Source: Berberis thunbergii
Lineage: Eukaryota > Streptophyta > Magnoliopsida > Ranunculales > Berberidaceae
Direction: 5' to 3'
Assembly (NCBI GenBank): GCA_003290165.1
Contig: QNQO01010677.1
Span: 1-64,000 of the forward strand
Length of the DNA stretch: 64,000 bases
Shown here: positions 34,267 to 50,993 of the stretch, piece by piece
Layout of the letters: every line of letters begins with the position of its first letter
How positions within the stretch are numbered: the stretch's first letter is position 1
Made by a program: the position numbers and the translations under genes
The notes under the pieces: model-generated
Seen by the model: only the letters and a program-made list of their open reading frames with translations
Database searches by the model: none
What the model was told of the DNA's origin: nothing

Positions 34267-35829
34267 ATATTCTTTTGACATTACATGATAATGATTACTA
34301 GAAAGTACTTCTCTGAGGAAATGATGCCTAAGGAGGGGAAGAGGGTGGGGAGGACATTCTCACATATGCATCCTACCTAGAGCATGTTTGTGTGTGTAAG
34401 TGTGTTGTTCTCAACTCATTATAACCATACATCTACGTACATCCTGTTGACCCAATTAACAACAAAAAGGGTCCATGTGTCAACTGAGTTTCAAGAACAG
34501 TTTGGTGAAATGGATTGATAATGAATCCTTGTTCTTGTGGTTATGGTGCCAGTAGGAGAACCAATGGAAAAGATCGATGAAGATCAACAGTAATTTATTG
34601 CCATTCAGTTAGAATGCATTTACCACTTTATTGCACAAATCAAACTCCAAACATATTCAACACCTCAGTTCTGTGAAATTTGACACAAACAATTACTTAC
34701 TATGATTCAATTAGTTTCAAACCTTGAAGGTTATGTGGATGGGAGACTACTATGTTCCCTAAACTCCTACGCGACTCAACTACAAATCCTAGCAAAGGAT
34801 GGTAACTAGTTCCCCTACCACCATAATTGTTTCAAGCCAAGCAAATATTTCATTCAAATGGTAATCTAGCATCCCACTAAATCTATTTTGCTTTCAAACT
34901 AGTTACTTACTCAAATTCAATTAAAACATTATAATGAGTCTTTAATTTACCTGCCATTCGGGTGAAAAGAGGGGAAAAGCGGTAGGCGACTTAAGGGTTT
35001 GGGTTTCCATGTCCGGGCGGATATATAGACCACTCTTAGTTTGGGGTTTCGATATTCTTGCGGATATACACACCACCAAAACACTAGGAACATTATTGGT
35101 AGCGGATATCTTAGAATTCGTGGCAACTACAACCACTATCACAAATTATATCAATATTTAATGAGCAATTGAGCGGTAATATTTCCCGCTTTGGACTTTC
35201 ATGGCGAATATAAACCCCAGTTTAGGATTTTTAACCGTTAACACCAATTTTATTGATTTTTAATGAGCATTTGGAAGGGAAATTTTCCCTCTTTATATTT
35301 TAGTGGCGAATATAAATTTCAGTTTAGGATTTATAACTGCCGGCACAAATTTTATTGATTTTTAATGGGCATTTGAGTAGGGGAATTTCCCTCTTTATAT
35401 CTTTGTGGTGAATATAAATACCAGAAACACTATTCTGACGGATAAAGTGTCAAGATTTATCTTTTTCCGGCGGATACCCTTAATCTGCCGGAAGAATGTT
35501 TTTAGTATCATATATCATCCGCCAGAATAGCCCTTTTAGTAGTAGTGCTATCACGGTATAGTTGTGCTACACTAATGTATGTTATAGTCCAACATCTCTA
35601 CCCTTGCTTCCACTTGACATGTGATTAGATTCATCATCTTCACAAATTCAAGGTTTTTGAGAATTGACAATTTATCAATAATAATAACCGTGATATTATA
35701 GGTGAATTTAACAAAATCTCACCACTAGAGACCCAAAAAATTCTAGAAAGACTTTTTTTCTGTTTTTTTTATAAACCAGAAGTTCCAGAAAGTCGAACAC
35801 TCACTACAAAAAAAAGCTTCAATAGTTAC

Positions 35830-36800
35830 AGATACTAGCGACGGTTTTTTGATACCGTCGCTAATTATAAGATTTGCGACTGCAAAAAACCGCCACTAAT
35901 TCTTTTGCAAAGGCAGCAAACCGCCGCTAAATGATTTTTTGAAAAAAAAAATTATACGCAAAAACATTTAGCTACGTGCAAACAACCGTCGCTAAGTTTT
36001 GCAAAAAAAAATTTATTACCGTCGCTTATTGAATTTTTGAAAAAAAAATATTATACACAAAAACATTTAACTACGGCAAAAAACCGTCGCTAAGTTTTAC
36101 AAAGTTTTTTTATTAGCGACGGCACAAAACCGTCGCTAATTCATTTTTTTTTAATTATACACAAAAACATTTAGCTATGGCAAACAACCATCGCTAAGTT
36201 TTACAAAGATTTTTTTATTAGCGACGGTTTCTAATTGATTTTTTGAAAAAAAAAATTTATAAACAAAAACATTTAGCCACGGCAAAAAACCGTCGCTAAG
36301 TTTTACAAAGATTTTTTATGTCGTCGCTAATCGATTTTTTTTAAATAAAAATTATACACAAAAACATTTAGCGATGACAAAAAAACCGTCGCTAATCGAT
36401 TTTTGAAAGAAAATATTTATACACAAAAACATTTAGCTACGGCAAAAAACCGTCGCTATGTTGTTCAAAGATTTTTTTTAGCGACGGCACAAAACCGCCG
36501 CTAATTATTTTTTTTTTAAATTTATACACAAAAACATTTAGCTACAGCAAAAAATCGTCGCTAAGTTTTACAAATATTTTTTTTATTAAAAACCGTCGCT
36601 AATTGAATTTAAAAAAAAATTATACACAAAAACATTTAGCTACGGCCAGAAACCGTCACTAAGTTTAAAAATAAAAAATTATTAGCAACGGCATAAAACC
36701 GTCCCTAATTGATTTGTTGAAAAAAAAAATTATATACAAAAGCATTTAGCTATGGCAAAAAAACGTCGCTAATTGATTTTTTTTTAAATTATACACAAAA
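35830..36800. repeat. Tandem array of GCGACGG/CCGTCGC units in CACTA 4
   Basis: Units of roughly 100-130 bp repeat about eight times. Each contains ACACAAAAACATTTAGCTAC, then GGCAAAAAACCGTCGCTAAG, then TTTTACAAAGATTTTTT, then TTAGCGACGGCACAAAACCG. Each unit therefore holds inverted CCGTCGC/GCGACGG pairs able to form hairpins. Similar TAGCGACGG motifs recur at the other end (37340-37640). Confidence 0.85.
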
Positions 36801-36876
36801 ATAAACCTCATCTCAACCGTCAATAACACCCAAAAATTTTAGCTCAATCCAACGTACTAAACCAAACCACGTCACC

Positions 36877-36932
36877 GATCCGCGTGAAACTAACTCAACC
36901 AATCACCTTCAATTACCTCTCTCTATATAAAT
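36877..36932 (+). promoter_or_regulatory. Histone-type promoter inside CACTA 4
   Basis: GATCCGCG at 36877-36884 is the reverse complement of the plant histone octamer CGCGGATC. CCAATCAC follows at about 36899 and a TATA box (TATATAAAT) at 36924. The order and spacing are those of plant core-histone promoters, and a histone-like coding start follows. Confidence 0.6.
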
Positions 36933-36995
36933 TTAAATTTTCTCTACCATCCAACTTAAACAAAAAATTTCTCTCAATAAAAAATTTGCTCTCAA

Positions 36996-37068
36996 CCCGC
37001 AGAGAAGAAACCCACGGAGGAGAAGTCTGCCACCTCCGTCGACACCCATCCCGGCCTTTCCCTATAGA
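36996..37068 (+). pseudogene. Histone H2B-like N-terminal fragment
   Basis: Downstream of the histone-type promoter the plus strand reads PAEKKPTEEKSATSVDTHPG before a stop at 37067. The Pro/Ala/Glu/Lys pattern AEKKPxEEK is that of plant H2B N-terminal tails. No start codon or histone fold remains, so this is only the 5' end. Low complexity makes the match weak by itself; the upstream octamer and TATA box strengthen it. Confidence 0.45.
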
Positions 37069-37830
37069 ATAAATTTTTTTTTGTGGTTTTTTGTAATTTT
37101 TGTATGGATTCTTTGTAATTTTTGTATGATATTCTAGAGATTCTGTATAATTTTTGCTATAATTTTGATCAATTAAGTCTCCTATCATGTTTTTGATCAA
37201 TTAAGTTTAGTTCTGGTAGTTTCTATTAATTTTCAGAATTGACAATCATTAAGAGCTAATTTCATTATAAAAAATGAATTATCATTTGTAATTTGTAATT
37301 TGTAAATTTCATTTGTCAATATGATTTGCAACAAAGTTGTCCCTAAATAGCCACGGCAAATACTGTGGTTGTTTTGTCAATTGGATTTGCAATTTAGCAA
37401 CGGCATGGAGCCTTCGCTATTTTTCAATTTGCAACAGACTTAGCCGAAATTTTAAACAGCTTTAGCGACAGAATTTTTCGAGTTAGCGACGATATTTAGC
37501 CGTTGCGAATTAGCCACGGGATAATATGTCGTTGCTGATTCAAATAGCGACGATTAAAATAGCAACGGTATTGCAACGGTTGTTGAGCCGTTGCTAATTC
37601 ATTTTAGCTACGGTTTTTACCCGTTGCTGAAATGAATTTTTTTTTGGAGTGACTTAAACCCTTTTAGCTTCTTTTTTTTCGATTTGTTACTTTAAAGTCT
37701 TTAATTAGAAAACAAGATTTTTTATGAAGACCATTCATATGGGTAACTTGTCAACAGTCCCATTTGTTGACAAATGTTGAGTGGTTCAGAGCGAAGGGGT
37801 GGCTGTATTCTTCACTCTCTCTTCCTTCTC

Positions 37831-37838
37831 TATAAATA
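37831..37838 (+). promoter_or_regulatory. TATA box of the ADH-like gene
   Basis: TATAAATA lies 84 bp before the first start codon, preceded by a CT-rich stretch. This implies a leader of roughly 50 bases. Confidence 0.7.
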
Positions 37839-37914
37839 TTACACAAACAAAGCCATTCAAGAAATGCAAGTAACCTCCTCAAAGATAAAGAAAGCTTGAG
37901 AACAGATAGAGATC

Positions 37915-43215
<5,301 letters not shown>

Positions 43216-43717
43216 ACTTTTATTATACAATACAATAATTTTCGTTACAGATTCCTGTAATGGTATGGTGTGTTGATATGATATGAATGTATGTGTATGC
43301 ACCGCATGTTTGAAACTATCATTTTCTTATTAATTTACTCCAATCTTTATTATATATTTACATGTGAAGTTTCTCACTAGGTACACTAGATAAAGCTATG
43401 CACTTCCTTTGTATTTAAGGTGTACGTGTTTGGTTGAAAGGAAAGTTTTCGCAAGAAAATTTGCTAAATGTAGAGGAGAGGAAGAGGAAGAAACGTTCTG
43501 TTAGCAAAACTTCCTGAAACCCTTGCCCTTAGAGTGCTTCACCGATCTTTCATTTAGCCAATAACTGAAAACCAATATCACCGTCACACATCAAACCATC
43601 ACTATCATCCATCACCATATTTATCGAAGCACCATCAGCAATGCCTTTCTTGAGGCACAACAAAGACTTACATTCGATCAAAATAAAATTCACTGATTGA
43701 GGAAACAAATTTGTGGT
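43216..43717. other. 3' flank of the ADH-like gene
   Basis: AT-rich sequence expected to hold the 3' UTR and polyadenylation signals. No other gene seen before the copia insertion. Confidence 0.5.
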
Positions 43718-44298
43718 TGTTGGAGAACAATCAGAACAATGTATAAATTTGTTAGAAATAAGTAATGTAACAATACAAATACTATTTATATTATAAATTG
43801 ATTACAACAAAATTAAATAAAAGAAACAAATGTACTAACTTGTATTGCAGGTAGAGGTTTGCAAAATCACTATCTTGAATTGGCAGAGTTGGTACGTCTT
43901 GATTTGTAGATAAAGGCTAGCGGATACGCTATGTCCTATAGACAAAATTCGCCCTTACTCGGTGTTGTAGTTCTTTAGGCGTCTGACTACTAGAATTTAA
44001 CTATCCAACACCTTAGCACAAGGGTGTTGGCTCTGGCGAATTTACCGAATGCAATCTCTTTCAGAAGTGAAAAAGAATGAATAACTCTCGAAAATTAATG
44101 TCCTTTAAGAACTTGATTTTCTCTTCAATATATAGAGAACAAAAGGGTGTGTTGATCAAACATATCATTTCTTAAATGACACAACTTTTGTCTTCAAGTG
44201 CAAAAGACACATTTCTTAAAAGTAAAAGACACATTTCTTAAATCAAAATACACATCTTTTGTCTTTAATGTTGGTTATTGGCTATACAAACTCCAACA
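43718..44298 (-). repeat. 3' LTR of the copia element
   Basis: 581 bp, paired with 48929-49515. On the minus strand a TATA-like CTATATATTG lies about 44120-44140, with an equivalent in the other LTR near 49345. Confidence 0.88.
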
Positions 44299-44727
44299 AT
44301 ACACCACATTTGTATAGTAAATATACAAAGTTGTCTTTTGGAGAGAAACTTAGACATAATATGCATTGGGAGAGGTGTCTTTTGGACTTGAACCTTCCTT
44401 ATAGTGAATACTTATCGGATTTACTGGTGACGCAATGTGTATAGGAGATATTGAACTGTTCACAAAAACAAAGACAAACATTTTTCAATTCATACGGTTG
44501 TGTTCATTTTGGTCTTGAACAAATCCCGGATTCATGAGAGCTTTAGAGAACTCAGTCATATCATTATCATAAATGCGACCCCACATTTACTCCCATATAG
44601 GTGACACTTAGATTATTAATACCCTGTTGTATTCATCTTATCTCTCAAAATATTAGTGTCATTAAGAATAAATAAATATTCACCTTGACCATCACAAGTA
44701 GTATACATTTCTTATCATAGGAATTAG

Positions 44728-44815
44728 TAAGTGTGTACACTCTTCCTAGGTTCGAGACCTACCTGCAGCCCACCTGCGGTGGGATCCTTAAAAACCCAGC
44801 TCGCTTTCCAAGAAA
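44728..44815 (+). mobile_element. SINE 3' fragment
   Basis: A box B-like GGTTCGAGACC is followed by a body ending in GCTCGCTTTCCAAG and nine A residues. The tRNA-like 5' end is degraded or missing. It lies inside the copia element. Confidence 0.45.
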
Positions 44816-44825
44816 AAAAAACATT

Positions 44826-44925
44826 TTGCCAATGGCATGACAACTCAATGGTTAGAGTTTGGGGGATGGTACCACTCTATTATTTGAGTTTCAACTAACT
44901 AGTTTGCCTTTTTGAACCTAGGCCT
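44826..44925 (+). mobile_element. SINE 5' fragment, same family as 34123-34266
   Basis: GCCAATGGCATGACAACTCA then TGGTTAGAG...GGTACCACT closely follow the head of the SINE at 34123-34266 (minus strand there, plus strand here). The box B region (TTTGAGTTTCAACTAAC) is worn, and no poly-A or target duplication is clear. Confidence 0.6.
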
Positions 44926-44999
44926 TGAAATTTCATTTGGCTAGGTTAGGTTTCCGCCAGGTATACTTCTCATTGGATTGGCTTTAAACTCATTCCCCT

Positions 45000-47900
45000 C
45001 GATAATTTTAACACTTGCTCTATTGGTATACCCTTTATAAGTTGATCCGCAATATTCTCCTTTGACTTCACATAGTCAATTGAAATGATTCCAGCTTTGA
45101 GCAATTGTTTTATTGTGTTATGTCATCGTCTTATGTGCTTAGACTTGTCATTGTAAATGTTATTTTTCGCTCGTGCAATGGCTGCCATGCAGTCACAGTG
45201 AATACATATAACAGTCACAGGTTGTGGCCATAATGGAATATCTTCTAAAAATTTTCTCAGCCAATCTGCTTCTTCAGCAGTTTGATCTAAGGCTATAAAT
45301 TCATATTGCATTGTTGAACGTGTTATTCACGTTTGTTTTTGTGATTTCCACGACACTGCTGCCCCACCAAGTGTAAATACATATCCACTTGTGGATTTTG
45401 CAGTTTTACCGGATATCCAAGTAGCATTCGTATATCCTTCCAAAACTAGAGGATATTTTGTATAATATAATCCATAGTTGATTGTGAACTTTAATTATCG
45501 CAATACTCTGACATAAACTACCCAATGGTCCTTGGATGGTTTGATAGTATATCTAGCCAATCTATTTACTGAGTAAGCAATATTCGGTCTAGTACAATTT
45601 GTAATGTATTGTAGTGTCCCAATGATACGCGAGTATTCCAATTGAGAGACATTTTCTCCCTTATTTTTCTTGAGATTGCAACTTGGATCATACGGTGTTT
45701 TAGCCGGATTGCTATCAAAATGACCAAATTTTCGCAAAATTGTTTCCACATAACGTGATTGGGTAAGTATGTAGCCATCATTATTTCTTAGAATTCTTAT
45801 TCCCAAAATTACATCAGCTTTACCCATATCTTTCATATCAAAACTCGAGTTCAATAATTTCTTAGTTGAGTTTTGATATCCAAGTTTGGTCCCATGATGA
45901 GCATGTCATCAACATATAAGCACACAATGACAATAGAACCATTATCAAATTGTTTGATGTAAACACATTTATCACATTCATTGATCCGAAATCCATGTGA
46001 TATCATTGTATGATCAAACTTTTTCATGCCATTGTTTAGGTGTTTGTTTAAGTCCATAAAGAGATTTTACAAGCTTACAAAACTTTTTTCTCTTGACCTT
46101 TTGCCACAAAACCTTCGGGTTGTTCCATATAGATTTCTTCATCTAATTCACCATTTAAAAATGTTGTTTTTATATCCATTTGGTGTATCTTCAAATTGTA
46201 AACATAAACAATTGCAATTAGCATCCTAATGGATGTAATTCTAGTCACTGGTGAGTAAGTGTCAAAGAAATCTAGCCATTGTTTTTTATGGTATCCTTTG
46301 GCGACTAGACGAGCCTTATATTTTTCTATTGTACTATCAGGCTTTAATTTTCTTTTAAAAATCCATTTGTAACCTATTGGCTTACAACCTAGAGGTAAAT
46401 CTATTAATTCCCACGTATGATTTTGCAAGATAGAATCAACTTCACTATTTATTGCTTCTTTTCAATAACAGGATTCAGGAGAGGTGATAGTTGTTTTATA
46501 GGTTTGTGGTTCACCCTCAGTGAGAAACGTTAAAAAGTCAGGTCCAAAATCTTTAGCAATCTTGACTCTTTTCCCTCTCCTTGGCTCTACTTGTTGTTCT
46601 TGGACAACCGGTGCAGATTCATTTCAGTTCCAAGTCTTTATCTTGAACACCGGATGATGAAGTGTCATTAGCATGATTAAAATCATGTGCTTTTCTTTTA
46701 TTTCCAGTAAGCCTATCATTGTAAGGAAATATATTCTCAAAAAATTCAGCATCATTGAACTCAATGATAGTATTCGTATGGATATCTGAAATTCCCGATT
46801 TAATGACTAGAAAACGATATGCTGCACTATTATTGCCATATCCAATAAACACACAGTCAACCGTTTTAGGTCCAAGTTTAACCCTTTTTGGAAGTGGTAC
46901 TTGAACCTTTGCTAGACAACCCCACACTTTCAGCATTTTATAGGTTGGTTGTCTTTTGTTCCATTTTCATATGGTGTTTGATCACTTTTCTTTAGTGGGA
47001 TTCTATTCAAGATGGTGTTTGCAGTAAGCAAAGCTTCACCCCACATTTTTAATGACAACCCATAACTATTTAACATGGAAATAATCATGTTTTTCAAAGT
47101 TCTGTTTTTACGCTCTGCAACCCCATTTTGTTGGGGAGTGTATGGTTCAGTCGTTTGATGAATAATTCCATGTGAAGCACAAAATTCTATAAAGGCATTG
47201 GAGTCATATTCTCTTCCTCTATCTGATATTAGAATTTTTATTTTCTTGTTTAATTGATTTTCGACTTCAACCTTATATGTCTAGAACATATTCAAAGCTT
47301 CATCTTTGGTATGTAGTAGATAAACATAACAATACTTACTACTATGAAAGTAATGTAATAATTCTTTTCTCTACGAGTTGGGTTTGATTTGAAATCACCC
47401 AAATCTGTATATATTAATCCTAACAATTCATTTGATTTTTCCATTACAAACTTATAAAATTTACTAGCAAATTTTGATTCTACACAAGTTTCACATTTAT
47501 GTAAATTGTCAATTGTGCATTTAGGAAGTAAGCCAAGATTAACCATTCTTCATAAAGTTCTAAAATTAACATGTCCTAATCTATCATGCCATAATGTAGA
47601 AGATTCAAGCAAGTAAATAGAATTAATACTATTTATATTATTATTATCATCCAAAAATAATACATTGAGTTTAAAAATCCCTTCAGTCAAGAAGCCTTTC
47701 CCAACAAATGTTCCCCCTTTAGTGAGAACGAGCTTGTTAGATTCAAATACAAGTTTAAAGCCTTAGACATAAGATTTTTAGTAATTTGAGGAACATGCAA
47801 TACATCCATCAGGGGAAGGTCCTTGCCAGATGTAAATTTCAAGACCACTTTCCCTTTGCCAGCAACACTTGCAGTAGATGCATTGCCCATGAACAACTTT

Positions 47901-48905
47901 TATTCACCATTGATAAGAGTGTAGGTGACAAACATATTTTGGTTTCCACATATGTGCCTTGTTGCACAAGTGTCAACCCACCAATCCTTACTATTTTTCA
48001 TCATATTGACTTCAGAAACAACACCAACAATGTCTTCAGCAATATTAGCTTGGGTATTATTGTTTGTAGTAGGATTCTCCTTCTTGTGGCAACAGTCTTG
48101 TGCCTTGTGTCCAGGCTTTCCACATACCCAACATGCACCTTTAATTTGTTTGAAATTATTCCCTTTTGGAGAAAGTATATGTGAGTGTGGGCGTTTTCCA
48201 TCTTACTTGTTTTTCTTTTTCTGAATTTTGTACTTAGGCTTGGACTTGTTTCCATCCTCAACAACATTGGCTTTGGCGTCGAACTCAGAAGTGTTCATTC
48301 CCTCACTCTTGCGGTGATCTTCTTGAACCCTTAATTTGAGAACCAAATCCTCCATTGTCATATCAGTCTTCTTATGTTTGAGATGAATCCTGAAATCGTT
48401 CCAAGATGGAGGCAATTTCTCAATGACAACTCTGACTGCAAATTGGTGTGGCAATTCCATTCCCTCTGAAGCAAGTTCTAGAATCATAATCTGGAGTTCT
48501 TCCACTTATTTCACAAAAGTCTTCGAGTCTATCATTTGGTATTTTAAAAAATTTCTAATGATGAACTTCTTTGAACCAACATCTTCAATTTTATATTTAT
48601 TCTCCAGATAATCCCAAAGTTATTTTCCTGTTTTGTATGATCTATACACATCATACAATGCATCATCGAGACTGTTTAGGATATATAGTTCCTGCATACA
48701 AACTCACTATGTTTCCATGCATCAATTGCATTAAATTGATGTGCGGAAATATCATCTCCTTCAGTGACATGACCATCTTCCTTGACAATATGAGCAAGGT
48801 TCAAGGTTGTTGGTTAGAACAACATCTTCTGTTGCCAGCGTTTGAAATCCATACCCTTGAATTTGTCCAGTTTCTCAACATGAAGTTTGACGCCATTAAC
48901 TGATT
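45000..48905 (-). pseudogene. Degenerate copia gag-pol
   Basis: Reading the minus strand: gag (48905-48203; ELPHQFAVRVVIEKLPPSWN), CCHC zinc knuckle at 48139-48092 (CWVCGKPGHKAQDC) and protease with WWVDTCATRH where D(T/S)GA is usual (about 47985). Next come integrase parts (47546-46619), RT (46428-45495; WELIDLPLGCKPIGYKWIFK, then YVDDMLI at about 45910) and RNase H (45420-45010; YEFIALDQTAEEADWL). In-frame stops and frameshifts separate the pieces, for example around 47290, 46940, 46080, 45850 and 45340. No full polyprotein can be read. Confidence 0.9.
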
Positions 48906-48928
48906 GTTCCACAATTCTGTCTATAGAT

Positions 48929-49515
48929 TGTTGGAGAACAATCAAAACAATGTATAAATTTGTTTGAAATAAGTAATGTAACAATACAAATACTATTTGT
49001 ATTATAAATTGATTACAACAAAATCAAATAAAAGAAATAAATCTACTAAATTGTATTGCAGATAGAGGCTTGCAAAATCATTATCTTGAATTGGCGGAGT
49101 TGGTACGTCTTGATTTGTAGATAGAGGCTAGCGGATACGCTATGTCCTATAGACAAAATTCGCCCCTACTCGGTGGTGTAGTTCTTTAGGCGTCTGACTA
49201 CCAGGATTCAACTATTTAATACCAACACCGTAGCACAAGGGTGTTGGCTCTGGCGAATTTACCGAATGCAATCTCTCTCAGAAGTGAAGAAGAATGAATA
49301 ACTCTAGAAAATTAATGTCCTTGAAGAACTTGATTTTCTCTTCAATATATAGAGAACAAAAGGGTGTGTTGATCAAATACATCATTTCTTAAATGACACA
49401 ACTTTTGTATTCAAGTGCAAAAGACACATTTCTTAAAAGCAAAAGACACATTTCTTAAATCAAAAGACATATCTTTTGTCTTTAATGTTTGTTATTTGTT
49501 ATACAAACTCCAACA
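48929..49515 (-). repeat. 5' LTR of the copia element
   Basis: 587 bp, paired with 43718-44298. The shared ends TGTTGGAG...CTCCAACA are themselves an inverted repeat. Confidence 0.88.
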
Positions 49516-49520
49516 GTGGT

Positions 49521-50640
49521 CACAGGAATGAATATGACATCCTAACTAAGTTGCACGTTCATAGGCTTTGACATTTACAATCCTTGCTTCCTAATTAAGT
49601 CTAATATTAGGAGTCTTGAAAACAAAATATGGACTTGCTAAAATGAAATAGAGAAATTTTCTTAAAGAAACACTTATCACACATTGATAATTGCATTTAG
49701 AAAAATGCCTCAAAAAGTGTGACTAAGGGGGTGTTTGTTTGAGTTGAGACTTCTAACACCTTATAAACATAGGGCTTCTAACTAAACGTAAATGTCTTAT
49801 TCAAGCATTTGCTAGCCGTTGATGGTATGCAAAAGCAACCTCTAAACTAGATGTTGTAGCCAAACATTTCTGTTAAATAATATCTGCCATTTTTTTTAAT
49901 AACTAGACATACTATCTGATTCGGAGGTGTAAACAACCACTCCTATATGTTTGAAAAGTAACTATAAAAAGGATTTCTATTGAGGGTCCAAAATATAACT
50001 AGGATTTCTATATATAATATTGATTTCTATTGAAGCTTAAGCCATAAAGATAAACTTTTAAAATAGTTTTTTTAAAAAAACAATTCTTACAAAAAAAATC
50101 CCTTAAAGCGTCTCCCGTCTTCTATCAAAACATCCTTCTAATTATTATTTTTTCTTATGTGAGGATACTTAAAATTTCGATGCCCTAGTAACCCAAAAAT
50201 AGGAGAGTTGAACCAGACATTTTTTTTTGAAATAGACCCACCACTCCGTGCTCTTTAAAGGATCACAAAACCCTTGAAGGAGCCCGTGGCCTTTTAAAGA
50301 CCAAAGGGTCGTGGTTGATTTTTTTTTAATCCCATCTGTTCTGTTTTTTGTACACGAGTCAATTTAGAAATCTTTCTACCATTCTTCTACCTGTGGTTGT
50401 TTGGGGAAAAAGACTTCCAAATTTAAATTTAGAAAAGAAGACCACTGCGTGAGTTTATCACTCCTATATTTAGAAGACATTTCATAAGGCCCCCTACTAA
50501 ATAACACCCCCACTTCTATTGATGGACACCAAAAACCCCCTACTTTTTTAAGGACACCACCACATTTTTTAAGGACACCACCAATATAAGCCCTTCAAAA
50601 AAATTTCCCTTTCTCTCCCACATCAAAAGAAACGGTCTCT
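49521..50640. other. Intergenic, no gene seen
   Basis: AT-rich sequence with several homopolymer runs. No coding signal or clear element boundaries on either strand. Confidence 0.55.
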
Positions 50641-50993
50641 CCCTTTCCCTCTCCCAACGTTTGAACTTCGCACACCCTTCCTTCCCTCATTCTCTCTCTA
50701 CTCTCTACTTTCTTGTTCTATTCTCTACTCTTTCCATCTACCGTTGGTGTGCGATTCAAAGGTTGGAAGTTTTCGTGCAATTTGGGGTCTGTTTGTGTGC
50801 GAATCAGTGTGTTTATGTGCGATTGAGGTTTGTGTGTGATTCTAGAGCTCAGTTGGTTCAATTTGGTGCGTGGTTTTCATTGTGTTTGATTGTTCAACCA
50901 AACCCAAACGAATTCAGGTAAACATGTTTGATTCCCTTTATTGTGTTCAATTGTTTTTTTTTAATTATTTCATATTTATTTCAAATGTTTAGC

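Larger units (their letters stand above)
32219..35547 (-). mobile_element. CACTA element 3 with transposase remnant
   Basis: Left end CACTATTACAAAAATGG...ATTCTGGCGGATAAATAT; right end, in reverse complement, CACTACTACTAAAAGGG...ATTCTGGCGGATGATAT. The direct repeat CTA flanks both ends (32216-32218 and 35548-35550). Subterminal regions are built from TCCGCCGG/TCTGGCGGAT motifs, unlike the other CACTA elements here. The interior has pieces of an En/Spm-type protein on the minus strand and a later SINE insertion at 34123. Confidence 0.88.
35802..37651. mobile_element. CACTA element 4, 1850 bp, upstream of the ADH gene
   Basis: Left end CACTACAAAAAAAAGCTTCAA; right end, in reverse complement, CACTCCAAAAAAAAATTCATT. 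The target duplication ACT is exact (35799-35801 and 37652-37654). The interior is a tandem array plus a captured histone 5' region, with no transposase. The element ends 263 bp before the ADH start codon, so it forms the distal promoter of that gene. Confidence 0.87.
43718..49515 (-). mobile_element. Ty1/copia retrotransposon, complete but inactive
   Basis: LTRs at 43718-44298 and 48929-49515 both begin TGTTGGAGAACAATC and end CTCCAACA. GTGGT flanks the element exactly (43713-43717 and 49516-49520). Coding sequence is on the minus strand in copia order: gag, protease, integrase, RT, RNase H. The LTRs differ at scattered positions and by short indels, so the insertion is not recent. No canonical initiator-Met primer site is visible next to the 5' LTR (48929). 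Two SINE-like pieces lie between RNase H and the 3' LTR. Confidence 0.93.
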
